A stretch of DNA of 64,000 nt from Clostridiales bacterium (GTDB taxonomy: Bacteria > Bacillota > Clostridia > Lachnospirales > Lachnospiraceae), in assembly GCA_015655075.1 (NCBI GenBank), contig JAATFT010000006.1:1-64000 (forward strand). The letters run 5' to 3'. The position numbers were made by a program, and so were the translations under genes. The notes beneath the pieces are model-generated. The model saw only the letters and a list, made by a program, of their open reading frames with translations. It was not told the origin of the DNA and did no database searches. Below, piece after piece: positions 1 to 8,584 of this stretch (the stretch's first letter is position 1; each line of letters opens with the position of its first letter).

Positions 1-20
1 AAACGATATAGTTTTCTGAA

Positions 21-108
21 TATACCATACAATTAATACGAATTTCATAGCTTCAGTTGCCTTTAGGGCAAAATTCAGCTCTGAAATTGTATTAATTGCA
101 TGGCATAT
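21..108. repeat. Long imperfect foldback before the aminopeptidase gene
   Basis: The two halves are imperfect reverse complements. CAATTAATACGAATTTCA on the left pairs with TGAAATTGTATTAATTG on the right, and the inner TTGCC pairs with GGGCAA around a short loop. It ends about 50 bases before the M29 aminopeptidase start. There is no T-run after it, so it is not an ordinary terminator. It may be a leader structure or a small foldback repeat. Confidence 0.6.
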
Positions 109-160
109 AAATACAATAACCTTGTTTCGCAATTATCTTAAATAGAAAAGGAGAAGAAAG

Positions 161-1276
161 ATGGATGAAAGAGTAAAGATATTAGCTCATAATTTAGTAA
201 ATTATTCAATGAATGTAAAAAAAAGGGATAAAGTTTATGTGCATTATATTGGGAATTCAACAAAAGAGTTGGCAAGGGCGATAATCAAGGAAGTATATAT
301 GGCAGGAGGGCTTGCGTTTCCCCATTTTACAGATCAGACGGTACAAAGGGAGGTTCTTTTAAACTGCACGCAGGAACAGATATCCCTTATGGCTGAAATC
401 GATGCAAAAGAAATGGAACAGATGGATTGCTATGTTGCAGTCCGGGGCACGGACAATGCATCGGAACTATCCGATGTACCTGCCGAGAAAATGGAATTAT
501 ATGAAAGATATTATACCACCCCGGTTCATCATGATATCCGCGTCAGCAAAACCAGATGGGTAGTTCTTCGTTATCCCAATTATGCTATGGCCCAGTTAGC
601 CAATACCAGTTTAGAGAGTTTCCAGGATTTTTATTTTAATGTATGCAACCTGGACTATTCCAGGATGAGAAAGGCAATGGACAATCTCGTTGCATATATG
701 GAAAAAACAGATCATGTTAAAATTTCAGGCCCCGGAACCAACCTGACATTCTCCGTAAAAGGTATTCCCTGCATTCCTTGTGCCGGGGAGTGTAACATTC
801 CGGACGGTGAAGTTTATACCGCGCCGGTGTGGAATTCCGTTAACGGTACCATTGCTTATAATACACCGGCGGTATTCCAGGGATTTACCTATGAAAATAT
901 TAAGCTTAATTTTAAGAACGGAAAGATAGTGGAAGCTACGGCCAATGATACGGAGAGAATTAATAAAGTATTCGATACGGATGAAGGTGCAAGATATGTG
1001 GGCGAATTTGCTATTGGTGTCAATCCCTATGTATTAAAGCCTATGAAAGATACATTATTTGATGAAAAAATTATGGGTTCCTTCCATTTTACTCCCGGTA
1101 ATTGTTATGAAATAGCTTCTAATGGCAATAAATCAGCAATTCATTGGGATTTAGTATGTATCCAGACTCCTCAATTCGGCGGTGGTGAAATTTATTTCGA
1201 TGATGTATTGATACGGAAAGACGGACGATTTGTAATCCCTGAATTAGAATGTTTGAATCCTGAAAACTTAATATAA
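161..1276 (+). CDS. M29-family aminopeptidase (AmpS/AmpT/PepS type)
   Basis: Predicted cytoplasmic dinuclear-metal exopeptidase that removes N-terminal residues from peptides. At 371 residues it has the usual length of the M29 (thermophilic metalloprotease) family. Likely metal ligands are visible: glutamates in GECNIPDGE (residues 209-217) and GEFAIGVNP (281-289), His309 in GSFHFTPG, and His328/Asp330 in the AIHWDL motif. The start is supported by AAAGGAGAAGAAAG directly upstream. It stands alone: the next gene is a convergent regulator whose stop lies 8 bases away. There is no signal peptide. The family is clear; the exact peptide specificity cannot be read from the sequence. Confidence 0.93.
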   Translation: MDERVKILAHNLVNYSMNVKKRDKVYVHYIGNSTKELARAIIKEVYMAGGLAFPHFTDQTVQREVLLNCTQEQISLMAEIDAKEMEQMDCYVAVRGTDNASELSDVPAEKMELYERYYTTPVHHDIRVSKTRWVVLRYPNYAMAQLANTSLESFQDFYFNVCNLDYSRMRKAMDNLVAYMEKTDHVKISGPGTNLTFSVKGIPCIPCAGECNIPDGEVYTAPVWNSVNGTIAYNTPAVFQGFTYENIKLNFKNGKIVEATANDTERINKVFDTDEGARYVGEFAIGVNPYVLKPMKDTLFDEKIMGSFHFTPGNCYEIASNGNKSAIHWDLVCIQTPQFGGGEIYFDDVLIRKDGRFVIPELECLNPENLI

Positions 1277-1283
1277 TTTTGAA

Positions 1284-1637
1284 TTAACCGTTTTTCTTTT
1301 TTAAAAATTTTTCATTGGCCTTTTCGCGGTCAAGGAGAAGAGTTTTTAAAATGAACAGACATCGTTCTTTGTCTTCAAAGGAAAAGGAATCAAATAGGTG
1401 ATCAAATTGAATTTTCTGGGATTCCGGGTTTTCTGACTTAACAATATGACCAACTAATCTGTCAATTGATATTTCAAAAAAGTCTGCTATTTTGATCAGG
1501 GTTTCAATATTAGGGGAGGATATATCTTTTTCATAACTGCTTATCATCTGCTGGGTAATGCCCAGAGCACTCCCTAATTTACTCTGGCTGATTTTGCATT
1601 CTTTTCTTAATTTTTCTAAATTTGAACCAAATGACAT
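1284..1637 (-). CDS. XRE-family HTH regulator
   Basis: Small 117-residue DNA-binding protein. The N-terminal 65 residues form a Cro/C1-type helix-turn-helix (LRKECKISQSKLGSALGITQ, then QMISSYEKDISSPNIETLIKIADFF). The C-terminal half is short and charged with no recognised effector domain. It converges on the aminopeptidase and is divergent from the glycosyltransferase gene about 250 bases away. Its target is unknown; self-regulation is usual for such proteins. Confidence 0.85.
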   Translation of the reverse strand: MSFGSNLEKLRKECKISQSKLGSALGITQQMISSYEKDISSPNIETLIKIADFFEISIDRLVGHIVKSENPESQKIQFDHLFDSFSFEDKERCLFILKTLLLDREKANEKFLKKKNG

Positions 1638-1892
1638 AAGTAACCTCCGGAAACGTATTTTATTGGTTGGTAGGATAGACCAGGAACGAAAAGCGCGTTC
1701 CCGATCTTGTTGCTTTAGTTATTACGCTTTCATTATATCATTGACAAAATAGCAGCACAATTTAATATTTCTTAAATTTACCTTACTAATTTTTAATATT
1801 TCTTAATTTCTTGGAATACTATTTTATGTTTATATTTTATGTTTTATAATTATTGTTACGGATTTTTATAATCATTAGGAGGAAGATGCAAA

Positions 1893-2909
1893 ATGAAATT
1901 GTTAAGTGTGGCAATACCCTGCTATAATTCTGCAGCGTATATGAAACGCGCCATTGAAACATTATTGACCGGCGGTAATGATATGGAAATCATTATTGTG
2001 GATGATGGTTCTGTGGATGATACGGCAAAAATAGCGGATAAGTATGCCGCCAAATATCCGGAAATAATCAAAGTAATACATCAGGAAAACGGAGGACACG
2101 GAGAAGCTGTCAATACCGGTCTTTGTCATGCAAAAGGACTATATTTTAAGGTTGTGGACAGTGATGACTGGGTAAATGAAGCTGCCCTTCGCAAAGTACT
2201 TGAAAAATTAAGGGAGTTGGTTGAGGACGGACAAAGCCTGGACCTTATGATAGCTAATTACGTTTATGAAAAGCCCAGCATAAATAAACATAAAGTCATG
2301 GATTATAAAACGGCATTGCCCCAGGACCGGATTTTCACATGGAATGACATTATATTTTTTAAACAAAGCCAGCATATTATTATGCATGCCGCCATGTATC
2401 GGACCAAATTATTAAAAGACTGCGGATTAAAGCTGCCGAAGCACACCTTTTATGTGGATAATATATTTGTATACCACCCTCTGCCCTATGTAAAAACCAT
2501 GTATTACCTTGATGTGAACCTCTACCGTTATTTTATCGGCAGAGATGACCAGTCCGTCAATGAAAAGAATATGATTAAGCGGATTGACCAACAGATTTAT
2601 ATTACGAAAATAATGATTAATGATACGGATGTAATTTTAATAAAGAATAAAAAGCTGCGCAATTATATGATTAAATATTTATGTATGATGATGACGGTTT
2701 CTTCCGTTTATTTAATTAAAGAAAATACGGAGGAAAGTCTGGCTAAAAAACAGGAACTATGGGATTACCTGGAGAAATCCAATAAAAAGCTGTATGTTAA
2801 GATTCATAACCGATTTTTAGGAAGGTCCATAAACCTGCCCGGTAAAATAGGGCGTAAGATAGTGCGAGCCGGTTATAAAATTTCAAAAAAAATATATGGT
2901 TTCAGTTAA
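1893..2909 (+). CDS. GT2-family glycosyltransferase
   Basis: Cytoplasmic GT-A fold glycosyltransferase, 338 residues, predicted to transfer a sugar from a nucleotide-sugar donor to an unknown acceptor, probably cell-envelope glycan. The N-terminus is typical of GT2: LLSVAIPCYNSAAYMKRAI, the nucleotide-binding VDDGS at about residues 36-40, and a DSDDW motif at about 88-92 that corresponds to the metal-binding DxD. The C-terminal third is lysine-rich and has no membrane segment, unlike processive synthases. AGGAGGAAG precedes the ATG. It is monocistronic, ending in an inverted repeat. Confidence 0.9.
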   Translation: MKLLSVAIPCYNSAAYMKRAIETLLTGGNDMEIIIVDDGSVDDTAKIADKYAAKYPEIIKVIHQENGGHGEAVNTGLCHAKGLYFKVVDSDDWVNEAALRKVLEKLRELVEDGQSLDLMIANYVYEKPSINKHKVMDYKTALPQDRIFTWNDIIFFKQSQHIIMHAAMYRTKLLKDCGLKLPKHTFYVDNIFVYHPLPYVKTMYYLDVNLYRYFIGRDDQSVNEKNMIKRIDQQIYITKIMINDTDVILIKNKKLRNYMIKYLCMMMTVSSVYLIKENTEESLAKKQELWDYLEKSNKKLYVKIHNRFLGRSINLPGKIGRKIVRAGYKISKKIYGFS

Positions 2910-2930
2910 TAAAATGAAACCATATATTAC
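2893..2930. terminator. Inverted repeat between convergent genes
   Basis: ATATATGGTTTCA and TGAAACCATATAT form a 13-bp perfect stem around the stop codon of the glycosyltransferase gene. It lies between convergent genes, so it may end transcription. The following T-run is poor, so efficiency is uncertain. Confidence 0.5.
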
Positions 2931-2953
2931 TGTCACTCTTTACAGGATTGCTG

Positions 2954-3634
2954 TTAATATTGTGCAAATACTTTCTTTTCCTTTACTTTTGCAGACTGTT
3001 TATTGTCACTCCAGCCGTAAACTAAAAAGTACATTACGATACTTAAGGCAATGGCAATAATTGCGTCAAAAGCGGAATGCTGCTTTAAGAACATGGTTGA
3101 GAGAGAAATTAAAACGGTTAAAACGGTGGAAAAAGGTCTTAACCACTTATATTTTTTTAAAGCCTCGCTGCGATGGATGGCTATATTGGCCCCGATGGAA
3201 TTAAATACATGGATACTTGGGCACACATTAGTGGGGGTATCCACAATGTAAAGGCTTTTTACAATCCGGATGAATATATTATCCCTGCCAATCTTTGATA
3301 AATCCGGTCTTAAATTCTGTCCGTTGGGCCAGATGGTATAAATGATCAGGCATATTGTCATTCCGATAAATAAAAAAGCACAAATTTTATTAAAATCTTC
3401 CTTTGAAGTCAGGAAAAAATAAGCAACTGTTGCAAATATAAAAAGAAACAATGAATAATAAGGGATTACAAACCATTCGTTAAAAGGAATATAATCGTCC
3501 AGCCATATATAAACGGAAGAGTAACTGGCAGTAACGTTTTTTTCTAATGCATAAAACCATATAATGTAGATAAAAAAATAGGATAAAATCCATCCATGCC
3601 TGTATTTTAAAATAAATTGTTTCAACAAAATCAA
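2954..3634 (-). CDS. PAP2-like membrane phosphatase/phosphotransferase
   Basis: Integral membrane protein of 226 residues with about six hydrophobic segments. It carries a variant of the PAP2 acid-phosphatase signature: CPSIHVFNS at about residues 138-146 replaces the usual PSGH block, and KQHSAFDAI at about 183-191 gives the later His and Asp. The PSIHV form is typical of the phosphatidic-acid-phosphatase/inositol-phosphoceramide-synthase-like branch. It likely acts on a lipid phosphate or diphosphate at the membrane surface. The substrate cannot be assigned. It is convergent with the glycosyltransferase gene and not in an operon. Confidence 0.82.
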   Translation of the reverse strand: MILLKQFILKYRHGWILSYFFIYIIWFYALEKNVTASYSSVYIWLDDYIPFNEWFVIPYYSLFLFIFATVAYFFLTSKEDFNKICAFLFIGMTICLIIYTIWPNGQNLRPDLSKIGRDNIFIRIVKSLYIVDTPTNVCPSIHVFNSIGANIAIHRSEALKKYKWLRPFSTVLTVLISLSTMFLKQHSAFDAIIAIALSIVMYFLVYGWSDNKQSAKVKEKKVFAQY

Positions 3635-3955
3635 CCTTTCTGGAATTTGACATTAAGCATGATCCATAACGGTATAATTAATGTATTCGCTTCACCATTT
3701 TATTGTTCATTGGCGATTATAGCATAAAGTTGTTCATATCACAATATCTATTAAAGAATATTCAAATAATTTAATGAAAATGTAAGAAATTCAAAAGGAA
3801 GAGCAGGGACAGGAATCTATGTGGCGGGAAGGCAAAACCGCCCGGTACGGCTGAGAGGTTTGAAAGAAAAGAAAGAAAATATAAAACAGACAAGGGGATA
3901 CCACATGGGGATTCTTTTGTCAGGTGTGCCGTCGGCGGCGGAATGAGAGGAAATT
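3635..3955. other. Intergenic stretch, no gene recognised
   Basis: About 320 bases between the PAP2-like gene and dtd. It contains an AT-rich promoter-like part followed by a G-rich part (3800-3950) in which no open frame, riboswitch or repeat could be recognised. GAGGAAATT just before 3956 is the dtd ribosome binding site. Confidence 0.5.
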
Positions 3956-4408
3956 ATGAGAATTGTAATACAAAGGGTAAAACGGGCTTCGGTGACCGTA
4001 AAAGGAACCTGTATCGGAGAAATCGGAAAGGGCCTTTTGCTGTTTATTGGCATTGGCAGGGAAGATACGAAGGCAGTGATTGATAAATATATCGATAAGA
4101 TATTAAAGCTTAGGATATTTGCAGACGAACAGGAAAAAACCAACCTGTCACTTATGGATATCCAGGGAGAGATTCTTGCAATATCCCAGTTTACCTTATA
4201 TGCAGACTGTAAAAAAGGTAATCGCCCTAATTTTCTGCAGGCTGCGGAGCCGGTAAAGGCCCGGGAATTATACCTTTATTTTCTGGAGGCGTGTAAGCTT
4301 AAGCTGGGAAAAATGGAAGCCGGCGAATTCGGAGAAGATATGCAGGTGGAATTAATAAACGACGGGCCGTTTACCGTGATTCTGGATGATAATACGTTAG
4401 AATTATAG
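3956..4408 (+). CDS. dtd: D-aminoacyl-tRNA deacylase
   Basis: Hydrolyses D-aminoacyl-tRNAs (and glycyl-tRNA-Ala), keeping D-amino acids out of translation. Acts in the cytoplasm as a dimer. The 150-residue length fits the family. Both signature blocks are present: SQFTLYADCKKGNRPNF at about residues 78-95 and the cross-subunit Gly-cisPro motif NDGPFT near residue 138. Often found next to relA in Firmicutes, but not here. Its 3' end abuts a truncated gene on the other strand, which suggests a rearrangement breakpoint just after its stop codon. Confidence 0.95.
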   Translation: MRIVIQRVKRASVTVKGTCIGEIGKGLLLFIGIGREDTKAVIDKYIDKILKLRIFADEQEKTNLSLMDIQGEILAISQFTLYADCKKGNRPNFLQAAEPVKARELYLYFLEACKLKLGKMEAGEFGEDMQVELINDGPFTVILDDNTLEL

Positions 4409-4501
4409 CAGTTGTCTAATATGTTTATTCGCTTTGCTCACGGGTTTGCTTTTTTTTCGTAAAAACTCATCATCAAAAGTCCTAATTTCTCTTAGCGCCA
4501 T
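4403..4501 (-). pseudogene. def: Truncated peptide deformylase (N-terminal 32 codons)
   Basis: The reading frame begins MALREIRTFDDEFLRKKSKP and ends in a stop at HIRQLL, where normal peptide deformylases continue with the helix before the catalytic domain. None of the Def catalytic motifs (GxGxAAxQ, EGCLS, HExDH) are present. A good ribosome binding site (AGAGGGA) precedes the ATG, which overlaps the end of the upstream XRE gene, so this was the second gene of an XRE-def unit. The break coincides with the 3' end of dtd. It is non-functional as an enzyme. Confidence 0.75.
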
Positions 4502-4736
4502 AAGCATTCCCTCTACTAATATCCGCTCTGGATTTTCTTTCACTTTCTTCAAATAGAAACACACTTTCAATTGGTTCGTCGAAAACTTTTGATATGTCAT
4601 ATGCCAGCCAAATAGACGGTTCATTTTTTCCTGTTTCTATAGCATTTATAGCTTGTCTTGACACGCCAACTAACTCGCCCAATTGCTCCTGTGTCATACC
4701 TAACGCTTCCCGTAATTGCTTAACTCGATTTTTCAT
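4482..4736 (-). CDS. XRE-family HTH regulator (YgzD-like)
   Basis: An 84-residue protein that is almost entirely a Cro/C1-type helix-turn-helix: MKNRVKQLREALGMTQEQ, then ELVGVSRQAINAIETGKNEPS and SVFLFEE. This resembles short regulators of the YgzD/YozG type. The ATG at 4736 is chosen because GGGGGA lies 4 bases upstream; an in-frame TTG 12 bases earlier would put that site inside the gene. It overlaps the start of the def remnant, pointing to a former two-gene operon. Confidence 0.85.
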   Translation of the reverse strand: MKNRVKQLREALGMTQEQLGELVGVSRQAINAIETGKNEPSIWLAYDISKVFDEPIESVFLFEESERKSRADISRGNAYGAKRN

Positions 4737-4796
4737 TTCGTCCCCCAAAAATGTAATGTCGACCTTACATTTTCATAATAGCATATTATAGTTTTA

Positions 4797-5110
4797 ATGT
4801 CAACCAAACCTTACATCCATTTGTTACTTCTAGACAACCGGGAAATCATTGCAAATGATGAGAAAACCGGTACCTTAGAAATTATGGCTGATTATTATTT
4901 CAGTGTCCCTTTGGGGTTAAACCGGGAAACAGGTGAAAATATATTAGAACCTTCCAGGCAGTCAGTTATGAGCTGCTTACGAATTTACCCCGGATCCAGG
5001 GTAAGATTACCCTGAAAATTCAGGTTAATGTAATCCATGATATAGAATCGATACATAAAAAAGAAGCTGCCTATAGTGATATAAGGAATAATTTTTGTGC
5101 CGGTAAATAA
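4797..5110 (+). pseudogene. Possible frameshifted small gene, unrecognised
   Basis: One frame reads LDNREIIANDEKTGTLEIMADYYFSVPLGLNRETGENI. Shifting frame near 4960 continues smoothly as AVSYELLTNLPRIQGKITLK and IQVNVIHDIESIHKKEAAYSD to a stop at 5110. The protein-like composition on both sides of one shift suggests a degraded gene. I do not recognise the family. A sequencing error would look the same. Confidence 0.35.
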
Positions 5111-5146
5111 TTCATAGTAATCAGATATGAAATATAAAAATTATCA

Positions 5147-5175
5147 TTGACAAATAGTATTTACTGTGATAGATT
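5147..5175 (+). promoter_or_regulatory. Predicted sigma-A promoter of cysK
   Basis: TTGACA (5147-5152), a 17-base spacer, then TAGATT (5170-5175). It leaves a 5' leader of about 65 bases before cysK with no obvious T-box or riboswitch. Confidence 0.6.
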
Positions 5176-5248
5176 ATATATAAACCAATGTACTTAATGA
5201 ATTCATTATAAGAGTTCAAATAACAATAAAGTAAAGGAGAATAAGGAT

Positions 5249-6181
5249 ATGGCGAAGATAGCAAAAAGTTTAACAGATTTAATTGGCGGGACCCCGTTAC
5301 TGGAATTATCTAATTATGATAAAGAGAATAATTTGCCGGCTAAATTAGTGGGAAAATTAGAATATTTTAATCCGGCAGGAAGTGTAAAAGACAGAATCGC
5401 AAAGGGAATGATTGATGATGCGGAAGAAAAGGGCATCTTAAAGCCGGGTGCTACCATTATTGAACCTACCAGCGGCAATACCGGCATTGGTCTTGCTTCC
5501 GTAGCGGCTGCCAGAGGCTATAAGATTATTTTAACCATGCCGGAGACGATGAGTATTGAACGTAGAAATCTTTTAAAAGCATATGGTGCGGAGCTGGTTT
5601 TAACGGAAGGTGCCAAAGGAATGAACGGAGCTATTGCAAAGGCGGACGAATTAGCAAAGGAAACTCCCAATTCCTTTATTCCCGGACAGTTTGTGAATTT
5701 TGCCAATCCAGAAGTCCACAGAAAAACAACCGGTCCCGAAATTTGGGAGGATACCGATGGCAAAGTTGATATTTTTGTGTCCGGTATTGGTACCGGCGGT
5801 ACAATTACCGGTGTCGGTGAATTTTTAAAGAGCAAGAATCCGGATGTTAAAATTGTTGCTGTTGAGCCAAGCGCTTCTCCTGTTTTAACAAAGGGAACGG
5901 CGGGACCTCACAAAATCCAGGGTATTGGAGCAGGATTTGTTCCTAAAGTACTTAATACAGGAATTTATGATGAAGTCATTACGGTTGATAATGATGATGC
6001 TTTTGCAACCGGAAAGGCAATTGCAAAGCTGGAAGGCTTATTAGTCGGTATATCTTCAGGAGCTGCAACCTGGGCGGCAACCCAGCTCGCAAAACGTCCT
6101 GAAAATGCGGGAAAAACAATTGTGGTATTATTACCGGATACCGGTGAAAGATATTTATCTACTCCGTTATTTGCTGAATAA
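5249..6181 (+). CDS. cysK: Cysteine synthase A (O-acetylserine sulfhydrylase)
   Basis: PLP enzyme that makes L-cysteine from O-acetyl-L-serine and sulfide in the cytoplasm. The 310-residue length is standard. The PLP lysine is Lys47 in NPAGSVKDR; the substrate/PLP loop TSGNTG is at 74-79; the phosphate-binding loop GTGGTITG is at about 177-184. AAGGAGAATAAGG precedes the ATG. It has its own promoter and terminator, with no cysE beside it. A closely related cystathionine beta-synthase or O-phosphoserine enzyme is less likely. Confidence 0.95.
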   Translation: MAKIAKSLTDLIGGTPLLELSNYDKENNLPAKLVGKLEYFNPAGSVKDRIAKGMIDDAEEKGILKPGATIIEPTSGNTGIGLASVAAARGYKIILTMPETMSIERRNLLKAYGAELVLTEGAKGMNGAIAKADELAKETPNSFIPGQFVNFANPEVHRKTTGPEIWEDTDGKVDIFVSGIGTGGTITGVGEFLKSKNPDVKIVAVEPSASPVLTKGTAGPHKIQGIGAGFVPKVLNTGIYDEVITVDNDDAFATGKAIAKLEGLLVGISSGAATWAATQLAKRPENAGKTIVVLLPDTGERYLSTPLFAE

Positions 6182-6246
6182 TTATTCACTGTAACAATAA
6201 TGAAATAAAATGATAAACCATTGATCCTATTTGATCCTGATGAATA

Positions 6247-6294
6247 GAAACGCGCTTCAAATGCCAGTATTATACCGGTGTTTAGGGCGCGTTT
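6247..6294 (+). terminator. Intrinsic terminator after cysK
   Basis: AAACGCGC pairs with GCGCGTTT across a partly paired loop, followed by a short T-run. Confidence 0.65.
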
Positions 6295-6404
6295 TATGTT
6301 TTGGGAGTATATACGATTGTTATAGAATGCATTGCACTTTTACAGGACTACATGTATAATAAGGAAAGCTTAAGGAACTGTAAACAGAAAGGCATGGTAT
6401 TTTT

Positions 6405-6770
6405 ATGAAACGTAATGATTTTATACTGATAATAATCGTATTAGCGATAGCGGCTTCCGGTTTAATTTATATGAACTATGTTAAGAAAAGCGGAGAAATG
6501 GTTGTGGTTAGTGTAGATGGGGAGATTTATAAAGAATTACCTTTAAATAAGGATGCTACTCTTGAGATTGAAGGAGCGGGAGGCGGAAAAAATCTACTGG
6601 TAATAAAAGACGGTTATGCGGACGTGGTGGATGCGGATTGTCCGGACAAGCTATGCGTATATCAAAGGCAGATTAATAAAGATGGGGAGACCATTGTATG
6701 TCTGCCCAATAAGGTGGTAGTGGAGATTGAAAGCACGAAAGAAAGCGGAGTTGACGCTGTGGCAAACTGA
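6405..6770 (+). CDS. NusG domain II-containing membrane-anchored protein (possible EetA-type)
   Basis: A 121-residue protein with one N-terminal hydrophobic helix (residues 5-25) and an outward-facing domain of the NusG_II family: VVVSVDGEIYKELPLNKD, then DGYADVVDADCPDKLCV with two cysteines, and IVCLPNKVVVEI. It lacks the NGN domain, so it is not a transcription factor NusG. In Firmicutes such proteins usually sit next to Gx transporters and ApbE-linked genes, and I recall the Listeria electron-transfer protein EetA being of this type. Here the partners lie near 33-36 kb, while an FMN-binding protein follows convergently. The role is inferred. Confidence 0.8.
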   Translation: MKRNDFILIIIVLAIAASGLIYMNYVKKSGEMVVVSVDGEIYKELPLNKDATLEIEGAGGGKNLLVIKDGYADVVDADCPDKLCVYQRQINKDGETIVCLPNKVVVEIESTKESGVDAVAN

Positions 6771-6943
6771 CATATCATTTTGCCGCAATGACGGGAAAAT
6801 GTAGATGAAGCTTTAAAACGGGATCCCTCTCCAATAGCTGTCAAGCAAAAAATTTCACTTCTTTATTATCTTTAGGGAGCTGTCGCACTAACACCATTCT
6901 TTACCATATTAAGTGTTTTGTTAGCCAATCACGTCTAAATATG

Positions 6944-7108
6944 CTAGAGCGTGTTGAAAAATCATTGCACCGTTCTGACCGCCCCACTTTGCGGTACGCT
7001 GCGTCACAATTTTGGGAGCGTAGCACCACTACGCACCTAAAATCGCTCCTTGCCTCCCACAAAGTGGAGCATCCGGCCCGGCACAAGCATTTTTCAAACA
7101 CACTCTAG
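6944..7108. repeat. Foldback repeat family A, full copy 1
   Basis: About 165 bp with terminal inverted repeats CTAGAGCGTGTTGAAAAAT and ATTTTTCAAACACACTCTAG. Inner arms also pair (CCCCACTTTGCGG with CCCACAAAGTGG; GGGAGCGTAG with CTACGC), so the whole unit folds into one long hairpin. Near-identical units occur at 10077, 23784 and 24858, and short or partial ones at 9077, 17947, 19107 and 25461. No coding capacity. Confidence 0.9.
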
Positions 7109-7160
7109 TACAGTCAAATCAAAATGCCCCGTTCATTTACTATAATTTTCCATTCATCTA

Positions 7161-8258
7161 CTATTTAGTAAGTACGAAGTCCTGAATAAAGGAATAAGCC
7201 TTGTTAACACCGCTGACAACAGCAGTGGATGAAACGGTGGCACCGGATACGGCGTCAACCTGGCCGGATTTATTGGAATCGTCAGCGGTCGGTGTAATGT
7301 CGGACGTATCGGTACCGGCAGAATTATCTGTGGTAGGTTCTTCCCCGGTTTCTGTCAGGGATTCCTGGGCGGATGCTTTTTCTAAACATTCTATAACTAA
7401 GGTGATAAAATCATTAACAGAGATACTGACACCGGATACGGAATCTGTTTTACCTTCCTCATTGGTGATAATAGCGTCGGTTGATTGGTTTTGGACTACG
7501 AAATCAGCGATAGCAACAGCCTGCTCCTGCCAGGTGAGGCCACCCCTGGTCATTTCATAAGCTCCGTCGGCAGATAACACACTTTTTAATTGACCGGCCG
7601 CATTGTAAGCATCCCAAATGACTTCCGTCATTTTACCGTCTTTAATCGTTAAAGTGACTTTATCCTTATAGCCTTGATCATCAAATTCAGCTTCTTCTGT
7701 TTCATAGGTTCCGTCGGACCATACCGTGCCGGAAGAGGTTGTATTTTCCTCGGTTTCACCGTCGGTTGTTGAGGTATTTGCATCGGCGGTTTCGGTCTTT
7801 GTATCCTGTACTTCCCCGGCAGTATTGGAAGTATTGTCACCGGATAATGAAACGGGAGCCGAGATACCGTTAAATTGGTTTAGGAAAGCTTCGTCCGTAA
7901 TTTTATCGCCATAACCTTCCGGTTCTTTCTGGTCTTTAATAACAACGGATTTAACAATTTTACCGGTATCGTCAAACGTAACGTCCATTAGGATATCACC
8001 GCTATAACCTTTACTTGAGACGGTTACCAGATAACCTTCAATTTTGCCGTCGGCAGAATAAATATAGGAAGCAGAGCGGATAATTATATCTCCGGAATTG
8101 GAATAGCCTGTAAGATCAATAGCGCTCGGGTTGTTATTATTCATGCCGGTATTATCTTTATTTTTGTTATAAATTAATATAGCCGCTATGGTTATTACAG
8201 CTAATACAGCTATAATTGCTGTGATGAGGATACCTTTTGATTTATTGTTTTTCTTCAT
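7161..8258 (-). CDS. Membrane-anchored protein with two FMN-binding domains
   Basis: A 365-residue protein with an N-terminal signal-anchor (KGILITAIIAVLAVITIAAI) and an extracellular part. An RnfG-like FMN_bind domain starts at about residue 48 (YSADGKIEGYLVTVSSKGYS) and seems to end at the C-terminus with DAVSGATVSS, the motif in which ApbE attaches FMN to a threonine. Between them lies a second domain, WSDGTYETEEAEFDDQGYKD through DSVSGVSISVNDF, like the FMN_bind domain of PplA, flanked by Thr/Ser-rich linkers. It probably carries two covalent flavins and moves electrons outside the membrane. It is monocistronic, convergent with the NusG_II gene, with AGGAGTAAGGAA before the ATG. Confidence 0.85.
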   Translation of the reverse strand: MKKNNKSKGILITAIIAVLAVITIAAILIYNKNKDNTGMNNNNPSAIDLTGYSNSGDIIIRSASYIYSADGKIEGYLVTVSSKGYSGDILMDVTFDDTGKIVKSVVIKDQKEPEGYGDKITDEAFLNQFNGISAPVSLSGDNTSNTAGEVQDTKTETADANTSTTDGETEENTTSSGTVWSDGTYETEEAEFDDQGYKDKVTLTIKDGKMTEVIWDAYNAAGQLKSVLSADGAYEMTRGGLTWQEQAVAIADFVVQNQSTDAIITNEEGKTDSVSGVSISVNDFITLVIECLEKASAQESLTETGEEPTTDNSAGTDTSDITPTADDSNKSGQVDAVSGATVSSTAVVSGVNKAYSFIQDFVLTK

Positions 8259-8584
8259 TTCCTTACTCCTGTCTCCCTTTTAAAGCAGATAATCATATGT
8301 AAATTGCTTTATTGGGTTGTTTTCCTTGAATCGCTTTGCATCTTCCCACTCATAAGAGGGGAACGATTCCTTGAATCATTTGATAAGTTACTGTCCAATG
8401 TAATCGGATGGAAAATATGGACTTTCTTAACTATTTTATCATAATAAGGCCGCACAGTAAAGGATTACTAAAATATGGCAGATTGTATATTAACATAGGA
8501 TCAAAAAAGGACGATATGTAAGAAAGCTTGACAGCTTATGGAGGTTTTATTACTATATTTCTTAAGGAGGAATAAAGTTGATTT
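8259..8584. other. Intergenic region between divergent genes
   Basis: About 325 bases holding the promoters of the FMN-binding protein gene and the thioesterase gene. A repeated CCTTGAATC and a weak inverted repeat lie at about 8323-8380. No gene, riboswitch or clear consensus promoter was recognised. Confidence 0.4.
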
